Source: Microcaldota archaeon (GTDB taxonomy: Archaea > Micrarchaeota > Micrarchaeia > Norongarragalinales > Norongarragalinaceae). From it: a stretch of 16,057 nt of DNA. The first letter of the stretch is position 1; each line of letters starts with the position of its first letter. Location of the stretch: contig JACROM010000056.1 in the NCBI GenBank assembly GCA_016214445.1, positions 1 to 16,057 of the forward strand, read 5' to 3'. This document shows, piece by piece, positions 6,700 through 13,413 of this stretch. Both the position numbers and the translations under genes were made by a program. The notes beneath the pieces are model-generated. The model made no database searches, was not told the origin of the DNA, and was given only the letters and a program-made list of their open reading frames with translations.

Positions 6700-7986
6700 T
6701 TGCCTACAACTTCGCCTTCCCCTTCACCGGCTTCAACAGCCATTCCCTCGCCTACTCCTTCACCCTCGCCGGTTCCGCAAGCGGTCGTGAGTGGGCGTCT
6801 GAACCAGTTAACCGGGCTCGTCATTGGAGTTGAACAAACGACTCCAGATCAACTTTGCCGCGAAAAATGGGCCCAGAACAGCAAAAACTACGCGCAATAC
6901 TGCGAGCAATTAAAGACTAACCCGCACATGGCCTGCACCATGGATGACTACATAAAACGGTGCGTTGCCAGAAGGAACGAGCAAAGGGAAAAGGAGTATG
7001 TGGAAGTGGACATGCGCCGAATATGCGAGATTGAAGTGAAGATGAACATGATGCAGTTCGAGCGCTTCTGCAGCGACGCCGAGCGCGGGTATGCGGAGTG
7101 CCTAGAGAAGAGCGAGCAAGGCTGCATTTCAATTGAAAGCCAGCTGGAAAAGTGCAAGGAAATGATGTCGGGCGCGGAAGTCGAGAAGGCGGTCCGGGAA
7201 GTGGTTTCGAACGCCTGCAAGTTCAGGCAGGTAAGGAAGCAAATCAAGGTCACGCCAGTAGAGCTGAATGAGGTGCCTCCGTCAGAAATAGTTCCCGCAG
7301 TAGTGGCTGTGCCCGAAGGAATCAACAGCGAGGACGAGGCGCGCCTTAGGGCGGCTGTGGATGCGGTTGAAGGGTATTACGTCGTCGGAGGTTTGCGCAT
7401 TTACTCGGTAAGGATAAGGGCAAACATGTTCGAGGCGCTCAAGAGCATGGGTTTCGTCAAGGATGTCAAGATCGACCAGGTGTCGCGTACTCTCAGCGCC
7501 GCTGCTAATACGGCGGGGATGGACCGTTTGGGCACGACAATCGAGGTGCTCGAGGCCAGCAGGGCTCTTGTGCCCGCTGATTTCCAGCCGTGGTTCGAGC
7601 ACGAGCAAAGCAACCTGCTTGATGCCAAAGCGGAAATAAACAGCTTGAGCCAGCCAAAAAATCTGGTTTACACTCTGTTGCAGCTGTTTGGTATGCAGGC
7701 GGAACAGGAGAGGAAGGACGCTGCAAGCTTGAGGGAGCAGACAACGAAACTGTTGAGCACCATAGACAGCATTGACAAGCTCGCCCAACAGGTCGGCGAC
7801 ATAAGCGTCCAGGCAGCACTTCTCGGGCAAATATCCGAACTAAGAGAGCAGGCGGGCCAGATAAGCAAAATGGCATCAGATAAGGAAAACAACGCCGGAG
7901 GATTTTTGTCCATACTAGCTAATTTGTTCGGCGGCAAGTTCATGACCGCCACGCCAAAAATGGCGCAGCCGGGCCCAGCAAGATAG
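6700..7986 (+). CDS. Cys-rich secreted protein, C-terminal part (no own start)
   Basis: Continuation of the same frame after the TAG at 6586. The first formal start codon is a TTG at 6700, inside the Pro/Thr/Ser linker, and the next is a GTG at 6787. Neither has a ribosome binding site or signal peptide, so this is not a convincing separate gene. The part has a second Cys-rich helical domain (about 6835-7230) that resembles the first in style, which suggests an internal duplication. Next comes a compact segment reading YYVVGGLRIYSVRI then VKDVKIDQ, slightly like an I9-type propeptide fold (weak). A long coiled-coil region full of Gln, Glu and Lys and a hydrophobic, Gly-rich end follow. The second half may be lost or made only by readthrough. 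Confidence 0.62.
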   Translation: MPTTSPSPSPASTAIPSPTPSPSPVPQAVVSGRLNQLTGLVIGVEQTTPDQLCREKWAQNSKNYAQYCEQLKTNPHMACTMDDYIKRCVARRNEQREKEYVEVDMRRICEIEVKMNMMQFERFCSDAERGYAECLEKSEQGCISIESQLEKCKEMMSGAEVEKAVREVVSNACKFRQVRKQIKVTPVELNEVPPSEIVPAVVAVPEGINSEDEARLRAAVDAVEGYYVVGGLRIYSVRIRANMFEALKSMGFVKDVKIDQVSRTLSAAANTAGMDRLGTTIEVLEASRALVPADFQPWFEHEQSNLLDAKAEINSLSQPKNLVYTLLQLFGMQAEQERKDAASLREQTTKLLSTIDSIDKLAQQVGDISVQAALLGQISELREQAGQISKMASDKENNAGGFLSILANLFGGKFMTATPKMAQPGPAR

Positions 7987-8023
7987 TTCCTGTTTTCTTT
8001 CCCGCCTTCTGGTTTCCGTCCTC

Positions 8024-8055
8024 TGTTCAGAACTTCATCCCTTCAGCGAAAACCT
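8024..8055 (-). repeat. Degenerate copy A of the trpA 3' end
   Basis: Matches the true end of trpA (8614-8645) at 29 of 32 positions. Read on the minus strand it encodes VFAEGMKF followed by TGA, exactly the trpA C-terminus, and all three differences are synonymous. It lies just upstream of hicB and is not part of any gene on its own. Confidence 0.7.
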
Positions 8056-8085
8056 GTTAAAGCCTGCAGGACAACATTATCTTGA

Positions 8086-8091
8086 GAGGTG
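8086..8091 (+). promoter_or_regulatory. Ribosome binding site of hicB
   Basis: GAGGTG six bases before the ATG at 8098. It decides that start over the GTG at 8089, which overlaps the motif itself. Confidence 0.65.
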
Positions 8092-8097
8092 TGCTTT

Positions 8098-8307
8098 ATG
8101 CCTGACGAATTCACGGTCGTTATTGAAGAAGGGGAAGACGGTTACCTTATTTCAGAGGTTATTGAACTGCCCGGATGCCATACTCAGGCCAAAACAATGG
8201 ATGCGTTGCTTAAACGCACCAAGGAAGCCATACTGCTTTGTCTGGAAGAAAGCCCTTCGCCGGAAAACAAACACAAATTCATCGGAATCCAGAAACTGGC
8301 GGTATAA
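8098..8307 (+). CDS. hicB: HicB-like antitoxin (short, no DNA-binding domain)
   Basis: Antitoxin of a type II HicAB module, which binds and blocks the HicA mRNA-cutting toxin. The 69-residue product shows the HicB core: FTVVIEEGEDGYLISEVIELPGC (in parts), then a helix TMDALLKRTKEAILLCLEE. This is the partial RNase H-like fold typical of the family. It lacks the C-terminal HTH or ribbon-helix-helix domain of longer HicB proteins, so it may not repress its own promoter. Start at ATG 8098 with GAGGTG upstream. The toxin gene follows with no gap (TAA then GTG). The gene order, antitoxin first, is the reverse of the classical hicA-hicB order but common in short archaeal and cyanobacterial modules. 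Confidence 0.88.
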   Translation: MPDEFTVVIEEGEDGYLISEVIELPGCHTQAKTMDALLKRTKEAILLCLEESPSPENKHKFIGIQKLAV

Positions 8308-8535
8308 GTGCCAAGGTTGCCTCTTCTGTCTGCCAAAGAACTTTCCAAGGTACTGGAAAAACTTGGCTTCCGATTGTTGAGGCAGAGGGGCAGCCATATG
8401 TTCTTCCGCCACGAAGACGGCAGGACAACTATGGTGCCGAACCATCCCGGAGAAGAAATCGACCGCAGCTTGTTGAACAAAATCATTCGGAAAGACTTGC
8501 AGATTAGCAGGGATGAGTTTCTTGAGCTGTTATAA
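8308..8535 (+). CDS. hicA: HicA-like mRNA interferase toxin
   Basis: HicA toxin, a small double-stranded-RNA-binding-like fold RNase that cuts mRNA when free of HicB. The 75-residue product starts at a GTG directly after the hicB stop codon and reads LPLLSAKELSKVLEKLGF, then RQRGSHMFFRH with the catalytic His in GSH. NHPGEEIDRSLLNKIIR and the end DEFLELL follow. These match the YcfA/HicA pattern throughout, and the gene looks intact. Translation probably depends on coupling to hicB, as there is no separate ribosome binding site. Both genes are flanked by copies of the trpA tail, suggesting local insertion. Confidence 0.9.
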   Translation: MPRLPLLSAKELSKVLEKLGFRLLRQRGSHMFFRHEDGRTTMVPNHPGEEIDRSLLNKIIRKDLQISRDEFLELL

Positions 8536-8553
8536 CCTACGGCACTATGACGC

Positions 8554-8572
8554 CATCTCTTCAGCTAAAACC
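8554..8572 (-). repeat. Degenerate copy C of the trpA 3' end
   Basis: Matches copy A (8036-8054) at 17 of 19 positions, starting 19 bases after the hicA stop. On the minus strand it reads like a diverged VLAEEM version of the trpA tail. Together with copy A it brackets hicBA, and the real trpA end follows about 45 bases later. Confidence 0.5.
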
Positions 8573-8616
8573 CGAACTACAGTTGTCTTCGTCGTTTTTG
8601 CGCCTCAAACTCTTGT

Positions 8617-9366
8617 TCAAAACTTCATCCCTTCCGCAAAAACCTTGACCCCTTCCAGCCCGCCTTCGTCGTAGACCTTCACTATCTTGCTGCCGACTAT
8701 GACGCCATGCGCGCCTGCTTCGCGCGCCTTCTCCGCCTGCTCCTTCGAGGAGATGCCAAAGCCGACAGCAACTGGTTTTCCGGAAGTTTTTTCAACAAGA
8801 CGCGAAACCTCGTCGCTGAACTCTACTCTTTCTCCGGTCACGCCTTTTACGGCAATCGCGTAAACGAAACCCTCTGAGGTATCGGAGATTTCTGCGCACC
8901 GGGACAACTGCGTGGTGGGTGAAATGAACAACGGGACTTCCAGCTTGCCCGAGCACGCTTCCTTGACCGAACCGATTTCCTCCAGCGGAGCATCCGGAAC
9001 CAGCAAGGCAGACGCGCCTGCTGCGCGGGCGGAAAAAACGAATTCCTCCAACCCGTATGCGAGCAGCGGGTTCAGGTAGCTCATTATAGCCAAGGGCTTG
9101 GAAGTGAAAACGCGGATTTCTTTTATCGCCTCGAACGTCTGGTTCAACCGGAAACCGTTCTCCAGCGCTTTTTGCATTGCCTTCTGTAGAACCGGGCCGT
9201 CAGCAACCGGATCGGAAAAAGGGATGCCGAGCTCGAACCCGTCCGCGTAAGGCTCCAAAGCGTGGATTATTTCGATGCTTTCCTTGAGGGAAGGGTAACC
9301 TAAGCAAACGTAGGGCAGGAATGCGAATTTTTTTTTCAAGAACATTTCCGAGAATTTCACAGGCAC
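8617..9366 (-). CDS. trpA: Tryptophan synthase alpha chain
   Basis: TIM-barrel alpha subunit that splits indole-3-glycerol phosphate into indole and glyceraldehyde 3-phosphate, passing indole to TrpB. The 249-residue product has LPYVCLGYPS at the first strand and DGFELGIPFSDPVADGP with catalytic Glu45 and Asp52 (family Glu49/Asp60). GFVYAIAVKGVTGER and the phosphate-binding VGFGIS and VIVGSKIVK follow. The family starts vary. The GTG at 9366 gives a good N-terminus, while a GTG at 9360 or the ATG at 9345 are alternatives. It is the last gene of the operon, 28 bases after trpB, and that gap is crossed by tiny overlapping ORFs. Its last codons are repeated near hicBA. Confidence 0.95.
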   Translation of the reverse strand: MPVKFSEMFLKKKFAFLPYVCLGYPSLKESIEIIHALEPYADGFELGIPFSDPVADGPVLQKAMQKALENGFRLNQTFEAIKEIRVFTSKPLAIMSYLNPLLAYGLEEFVFSARAAGASALLVPDAPLEEIGSVKEACSGKLEVPLFISPTTQLSRCAEISDTSEGFVYAIAVKGVTGERVEFSDEVSRLVEKTSGKPVAVGFGISSKEQAEKAREAGAHGVIVGSKIVKVYDEGGLEGVKVFAEGMKF

Positions 9367-9394
9367 ATCAACTCAAAATTTTATTCATCTAATC

Positions 9395-10528
9395 TCATTT
9401 CAGTATTCCCGCCAATTCAGCGACGTCCTTGTCGCCCCTGCCGCTCAAGTTGATTACGACGATGTCGTCAGGTTTCATGGACTTCGTCAGCTCCAAGGCG
9501 TAAGCAACAGCGTGCGAGGACTCCAATGCAGGAATGATTCCTTCGCGTTCGCTCAGGATGCGGAAACCTTCAAGAGCTTCCGAGTCGCCGACGGAACAGT
9601 ATTCCGCAAGGCCGATTTCTTGGAAGAACGCGTGCTCTGGCCCGACAGCAGGGTAATCCAAGCCAGCAGCGATGGATTGGGTGGGCGCTATCTGCCCGTC
9701 GCCGTCCTGCAGTACTCTTGTTTTCGCGCCGTGCAGTACGCCTACGCTTCCCCTGCAAAGCGAAGCAGCGCCGTACGCTTCCACTCCGTACTTTTTCACC
9801 TTCAAATCGTCTTTGAATGGGTAGAACATTCCCATGGCGTTCGAGCCTCCCCCGACGCAGGCCACCAGAGCGTCAGGAAGACGGCCTTCGAGCTGGAGTA
9901 TCTGTTTTTTGGTCTCGTCGCCTATCACCCTCTGGAAGTCGCGCACCATTTCCGGGTAAGGAGTGGGCCCTACAACCGAGCCTATCATGTAGTAGCTGTC
10001 CGGGTTCGCCACGTAATCGCGGAGGGCTTCGTTGATAGCGTCCTTGAGTGTGCGCGAACCGGAGTCAACGGGCCGCACTTCCGTGCCAAGCAGCTTCATC
10101 CTCAAGACATTGAGTTTTTGCCGCTCGATGTCCTCGGAGCCCATGTAGACTATGCACTTCAGCTTCAGCAGGGCGCATGCAGTTGCAGCTGCAACTCCGT
10201 GCTGGCCAGCTCCTGTTTCGGCTATTATCCTGCTTTTGCCCATCGTCTTTGCGAGTATTGCCTGGCCAAGGGTGGTGTTTATCTTGTGCGAGCCAGTATG
10301 CAGCAAGTCCTCCCTCTTCAAATAGATTTTGCAGTCGTAGGTTTCCGAAAGACTCTTGGCGTAATAGAGCGCGCTCGGCCTGCCCGCGTACTTTTCCAGG
10401 TAGAACTTTAATTGTTCTTGGAACTCGTAGTCCTCCTTTGCCTTGTAGTACGCTTCCTTCACTTCCTTCAGCGGTTCAACTAGCGTTTCCGGAACGAACA
10501 GCCCGCCGAATTTTCCGAAGTAAGTCAT
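9395..10528 (-). CDS. trpB: Tryptophan synthase beta chain (TrpB1 type)
   Basis: PLP enzyme that condenses indole and serine to tryptophan in complex with TrpA. The 377-residue product starts MTYFGKFGG, the usual TrpB1 opening. It has HTGSHKINT with the PLP-binding Lys82, AETGAGQHG with catalytic Glu104, the phosphate-binding [10 protein letters not shown] and SGRGDKDV near the end. The start ATG overlaps the stop codon of the second micro-ORF (ATGA). It is of the TrpB1 type that pairs with TrpA, not the longer TrpB2. All key residues are present and the gene looks intact. Confidence 0.96.
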   Translation of the reverse strand: MTYFGKFGGLFVPETLVEPLKEVKEAYYKAKEDYEFQEQLKFYLEKYAGRPSALYYAKSLSETYDCKIYLKREDLLHTGSHKINTTLGQAILAKTMGKSRIIAETGAGQHGVAAATACALLKLKCIVYMGSEDIERQKLNVLRMKLLGTEVRPVDSGSRTLKDAINEALRDYVANPDSYYMIGSVVGPTPYPEMVRDFQRVIGDETKKQILQLEGRLPDALVACVGGGSNAMGMFYPFKDDLKVKKYGVEAYGAASLCRGSVGVLHGAKTRVLQDGDGQIAPTQSIAAGLDYPAVGPEHAFFQEIGLAEYCSVGDSEALEGFRILSEREGIIPALESSHAVAYALELTKSMKPDDIVVINLSGRGDKDVAELAGILK

Positions 10529-10599
10529 ACGTTATCATTCCGTTTCAGTTCGCCTTTCGACACCAACGTCTGAAAACGCGCCGCGTTCAACTCTGTCAT
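10525..10599 (-). CDS. Micro-ORF 2 between trpC and trpB (24 aa)
   Basis: ATG to TGA, 24 codons, beginning [12 protein letters not shown] and ending [11 protein letters not shown]. Its start overlaps the stop of micro-ORF 1 and its stop overlaps the trpB start, both as ATGA, so ribosomes could pass from trpC to trpB by reinitiation. It is clearly related to micro-ORF 1 and its second half matches the trpC C-terminus (KGELKLEDIT). The difference from micro-ORF 1 includes a two-codon insertion that keeps the frame. There are no Trp codons, so it is not an attenuation leader peptide. Whether the peptide itself has a role is unknown. Confidence 0.5.
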   Translation of the reverse strand: MTELNAARFQTLVSKGELKRNDNV

Positions 10600-10664
10600 G
10601 TGTTGTCCTTCGGGTTGAGTTCGCCTTTCAGCGTCTGCGCCTGTGTTGCGTTCAACTTCGTCAT
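10596..10664 (-). CDS. Micro-ORF 1 between trpC and trpB (22 aa)
   Basis: ATG to TGA, 22 codons, beginning MTKLNATQAQT and ending [10 protein letters not shown]. The start overlaps the trpC stop (ATGA) and the stop overlaps the start of micro-ORF 2 (ATGA). The C-terminal half is nearly the trpC tail, LKGELKLEDIT, which suggests origin by duplication of the trpC end. It is too short for normal gene finders. Translation is inferred from the overlaps and the frame-preserving divergence from micro-ORF 2. Confidence 0.5.
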   Translation of the reverse strand: MTKLNATQAQTLKGELNPKDNT

Positions 10665-11458
10665 GTGATGTCCTCCAGTTTAAGTTCGCCTTTCAGAAGG
10701 GCTGTACCGACAAGCACTCCGTCCAAGCCAAGAGCTTTCGCTTCCTCGACCTGTTCTTTTTTGCTGAAACCGCTTTCCGCTATCGCCGGCTTCTTTTTTT
10801 CCCCTGCACTTGTCCAAATTGGAAGTTCGGTGTCCGGCCGGGTGGCGTCAAACCTCGTTAACTTGGACTCGTGTATTACGCTCTTGTAGTGGCTCACATT
10901 TAACTCTAGCGTGTCCAGGTTTCGGTTGTTTATCCCTACAATATCGGCGTCGGTTTCCATTGCTTTAGCGTATTCTTCCTTGGTGCGTGTTTCCAGAACG
11001 ACCTCGAGCCCGAGCGAGTGCGAGTGCGCTATCATTTCGTCAAGCAGGTTGTCTGCAAGGTTGCGGTCGAATATCCCGCTTATAAGCAGAACGGCATCAG
11101 CGCGGCCGGAGTAGGCTTCAAGCTGTTTTGGCGACAGGACGAAGTCCTTAGCCAGAACCGGCAAGCCGGTTTTGCCTGCTGCTTCCAGGTTCTCCAGCCT
11201 TCCCCTGAACACGCTGTTCGCGCACAACACGCTTATCGCGCCTGCCCCTTTCGACGCGTACTCTGCAGCCAGTTGTTCAGAGTTTCCGCTGAAAAGGTCC
11301 TTCTCCGTAGGCGAGGCGGGCTTGATTTCCGCTATGATTGTGAACTTTTCGAGCTGCTTCTTCAGGGATTTTTTCTCCTTGCCTGCTGGCGGGAGTTCGT
11401 AATACCCGTCCGAAATGCTTTCCCTCGTCTTGCCTATTATTTCCTCAAGGAAACTCAT
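10661..11458 (-). CDS. trpC: Indole-3-glycerol phosphate synthase
   Basis: TIM-barrel enzyme that closes the indole ring from carboxyphenylamino-deoxyribulose phosphate, with loss of CO2. The 265-residue product shows IIAEIKPASP (Glu44, Lys46), VLAKDFVLSPKQL with the general acid Lys104, VVLETRTKEE with a catalytic Glu, and GINNRNLDTL. Near the end are AESGF and GVLVGTALLKG, which bind phosphate. A charged insertion of about 30 residues (near 203-230) before AESGF is longer than usual. The start overlaps the trpD stop by ATGA. It is a monofunctional TrpC; no TrpF domain is fused. Confidence 0.95.
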   Translation of the reverse strand: MSFLEEIIGKTRESISDGYYELPPAGKEKKSLKKQLEKFTIIAEIKPASPTEKDLFSGNSEQLAAEYASKGAGAISVLCANSVFRGRLENLEAAGKTGLPVLAKDFVLSPKQLEAYSGRADAVLLISGIFDRNLADNLLDEMIAHSHSLGLEVVLETRTKEEYAKAMETDADIVGINNRNLDTLELNVSHYKSVIHESKLTRFDATRPDTELPIWTSAGEKKKPAIAESGFSKKEQVEEAKALGLDGVLVGTALLKGELKLEDIT

Positions 11459-12426
11459 TTGCTCGCCTCAATGTATTTGGTCATTTTCCCCAAAGCTCGC
11501 CCGCTTTCAATGGCTTCTTCCGCCATAGCCGCGCACTCGCCCAATTCCGCTTTTCCGGCAGCGTAAAGCGCTAGCGAAGCGTTAAAAGCAACGGTTTCGC
11601 TTTCGGCGCAGTTGCCCCCCAGCGAATTCAAGACTTTTTTCGCGCTTTCGGCAGCGTTTGACACTTTCAACTCGCTCATTTTCGGTTCGGGCGCAACAAT
11701 TGTGAACTCCCTTATTCCCGAAGGCGTTACTTCAAGCAAGCGCGTTTCGCCGTACGCTTCATCCATTCCGTTGCCGTGCACCACCATGGCGCGTTCGGTT
11801 CCCAAAGCCTTCGCTGCTTTCGCCATGATGTCCTGCGCTTCCCTGCCATAAGCTCCGATGACTTGTTTCTTCGCGCCGGCCGGGTTGGTAAGTGGCCCGA
11901 GCATGTTGAAAATGGTTTTGACTCCCAGCTCCTTTCGTACAGCTGCCACGTGCCTCATGGAAGGATGGTAGAGCGGAGCGAACATGAAACCGAAACCAAT
12001 TCGTTCGATTAGGTCGGTTGTTTTTTCCGACGTTACCCGGATGTCAGCACCCAACGCTTCTAGCACGTCAGCAGACCCGCATGCACTTGAGACGCTCTTG
12101 TTGCCGTGCTTTGCAACTGGCACGCCGCAGGCCGCGGCAACGAAAGCAGCTGCTGTTGAAATGTTGAACGTGCCAGACGAGTCGCCGCCTGTTCCGCAGG
12201 TGTCCATCACTTCCGCCCGAGGGCTTATGCGAACGGAGTGCGAGCGCATGCTTTGCGCGAAACCAACCAGTTCATCCACGCTCACTCTTTTTGCGTTCAA
12301 CGCCAGCAAAAAATCCTTCATTTGTCCGCCGGAAAGCGAAGGCTCAAGAAAGGAGTCCGCGAGTGTTTCGGCTTCCCGAACAGCTAGGTCTTCCTTCCGT
12401 CTTATTTTCTCCAGCAGGCCGTTCAT
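11455..12426 (-). CDS. trpD: Anthranilate phosphoribosyltransferase
   Basis: Transfers phosphoribose from PRPP to anthranilate. The 323-residue product carries MDTCGTGGDSSGTFNIST (near 74-91) with the PRPP-binding GTGGD at 78-82 and VAKHGNKSVSSACGSADVLE. MFAPLYHPSMRHV and FNMLGPLTNPA follow, all in family order. Length is normal and the gene looks intact. Start and stop both overlap the neighbouring genes through ATGA (trpG before it, trpC after it). Placing trpD third, before trpC, differs from the Methanothermobacter order, where it is last. Confidence 0.96.
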   Translation of the reverse strand: MNGLLEKIRRKEDLAVREAETLADSFLEPSLSGGQMKDFLLALNAKRVSVDELVGFAQSMRSHSVRISPRAEVMDTCGTGGDSSGTFNISTAAAFVAAACGVPVAKHGNKSVSSACGSADVLEALGADIRVTSEKTTDLIERIGFGFMFAPLYHPSMRHVAAVRKELGVKTIFNMLGPLTNPAGAKKQVIGAYGREAQDIMAKAAKALGTERAMVVHGNGMDEAYGETRLLEVTPSGIREFTIVAPEPKMSELKVSNAAESAKKVLNSLGGNCAESETVAFNASLALYAAGKAELGECAAMAEEAIESGRALGKMTKYIEASK

Positions 12427-12998
12427 TTTACCAGCCCTAAAAAGTTTTTGCAGATTTTCACGCCGTCCTCGGTGGCGAAGGACTCCGGATGGAACTGCAC
12501 CCCGTAAAGCGGGCGTTCCTTGTGCTGAAGAGCCATGATTTCACCGCCGGTTTTTGCTGTCACCTCGATGCATTCAGGAACGCTTGAAGGGTCCACCACA
12601 AGAGAATGGTACCTAGCAGCGCGGAACGGGTTGCTTACTCCGGCGAAAATGCCCTTTTCGTCGTGCGTTACCTTGCTTGTCTTGCCGTGAACTGGTTTCG
12701 CTCGTATTATCTTCGCTCCGGATGCGTGCGCTATTCCCTGGTGGCCGAGGCAAACCCCCAGCAGCGGCGCTTCGGTTCTTTCGATAACTTTGCTGCATAC
12801 GCCGAAGTCAGCTGGTTTCTCCACTGTACCCGGGCCCGGCGAGATTACTATCGCTTCCGGCTTGGCCCTTTCAACAAGCTCAAATGAAACGTTGTTCCTG
12901 AACACCAAACAGTCCGCGCCCAAATCCTGGAACAATTGAACCAAATTATAAGTGAAGGAGTCGAAGTTGTCCAGAACCAAAAGTTTTACTTGTTTCAT
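12423..12998 (-). CDS. trpG: Anthranilate synthase glutaminase subunit
   Basis: Class I glutamine amidotransferase that supplies ammonia to TrpE. From the ATG at 12998 (191 residues) it reads MKQVKLLVLDNFDSFTYNLV, then ISPGPGT (oxyanion region), GVCLGHQ with nucleophile Cys83, VHGKTSKV, RYHSL and VQFHPES with His170 and Glu172. I chose 12998 because it gives the family start and has an AGGTG ribosome binding site six bases upstream. A GTG at 13034 in the same frame would overlap trpE and add an unlikely leader. A para-aminobenzoate role (PabA) is possible, but the trp context favours TrpG. Its partner TrpE appears broken here. Confidence 0.94.
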   Translation of the reverse strand: MKQVKLLVLDNFDSFTYNLVQLFQDLGADCLVFRNNVSFELVERAKPEAIVISPGPGTVEKPADFGVCSKVIERTEAPLLGVCLGHQGIAHASGAKIIRAKPVHGKTSKVTHDEKGIFAGVSNPFRAARYHSLVVDPSSVPECIEVTAKTGGEIMALQHKERPLYGVQFHPESFATEDGVKICKNFLGLVK

Positions 12999-13021
12999 TT
13001 CGTTGCACCTGTTTGTTTCAT
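12995..13021 (-). CDS. Micro-ORF between trpE and trpG (8 aa)
   Basis: ATG to TGA, encoding MKQTGATK. It starts on the trpE stop codon and ends on the trpG start codon, each as ATGA within AAATGAAACAA. The first three residues repeat the trpG start MKQ, so it looks like a duplicated gene junction. It also contains the trpG ribosome binding site, so it may be a simple by-product. Confidence 0.35.
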   Translation of the reverse strand: MKQTGATK

Positions 13022-13413
13022 TTCTTTTCACCAAGGCACTCCAGCAGCACAGCCGCCTTTTGCTCGGTTTCCTCGAACTCCTTTTCCGGTATGGAATCGT
13101 ATACTATGCCCGCGCCCGCCTGCACGAAAGCGTTCTCTCCGTCCGAGAAGAGCGTCCTGATGGAGATAGCGAAATCGCAGCTTCCGTCCAAAGAGAAAAA
13201 CCCTGCTGCGCCGCCGTACGGCCCGCGGGCCTGCGGCTCGAGCGAATCTATTATCTTCATGGCTGAAAGCTTGGGCGCTCCGGTCAAGGTTCCTGCTGGA
13301 AAAACCGCCTTGAGCGCGTCAACGCTGTTCCCGTACAACGTGCCTTGCACTTCGGATACGAGATGCTGGACGTGGCTGAACTTCTTCACTTCTGAAAACC
13401 TTTTCACTTCCAC
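13018..13413 (-). pseudogene. trpE: Anthranilate synthase component I, C-terminal fragment
   Basis: Carries the last third of the chorismate-binding domain: VEVKRFSEVKKFSHVQHLVS, FPAGTLTGAPKLSAMKIIDSLEP, RGPYGG and AGAGIVYDS. It begins, in another frame, only a few codons beyond the point where the N-terminal fragment stops. Compared with intact TrpE, about 35-40 residues that should lie between GTRPRGKT and VEV are absent, including the conserved LLADEKERAEH/MLVDLARND stretch that builds the active site and metal site. A GTG at 13413 could start this piece, overlapping the other fragment's stop, but two separate chains would still lack the missing motif. Confidence 0.8.

Noticed and set aside
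8544..8556. A 13-base exact match (ACTATGACGCCAT) between the hicA downstream region and the inside of trpA (8696-8708).
   Set aside because: Its order relative to the tail copy is swapped compared with trpA, so it is not a clean extension of the repeat and may be chance.
9512..10411. Long plus-strand reading frame opposite trpB.
   Set aside because: It is a shadow of the intact trpB gene, with no start signal or family match.
10525..10664. Micro-ORFs as a tryptophan attenuation leader.
   Set aside because: They contain no Trp codons, lie in the middle of the operon, and no alternative hairpins or T-run are apparent.
13404..13413. Programmed frameshift joining the two trpE pieces.
   Set aside because: A frameshift would not restore the missing active-site segment of about 35-40 residues.
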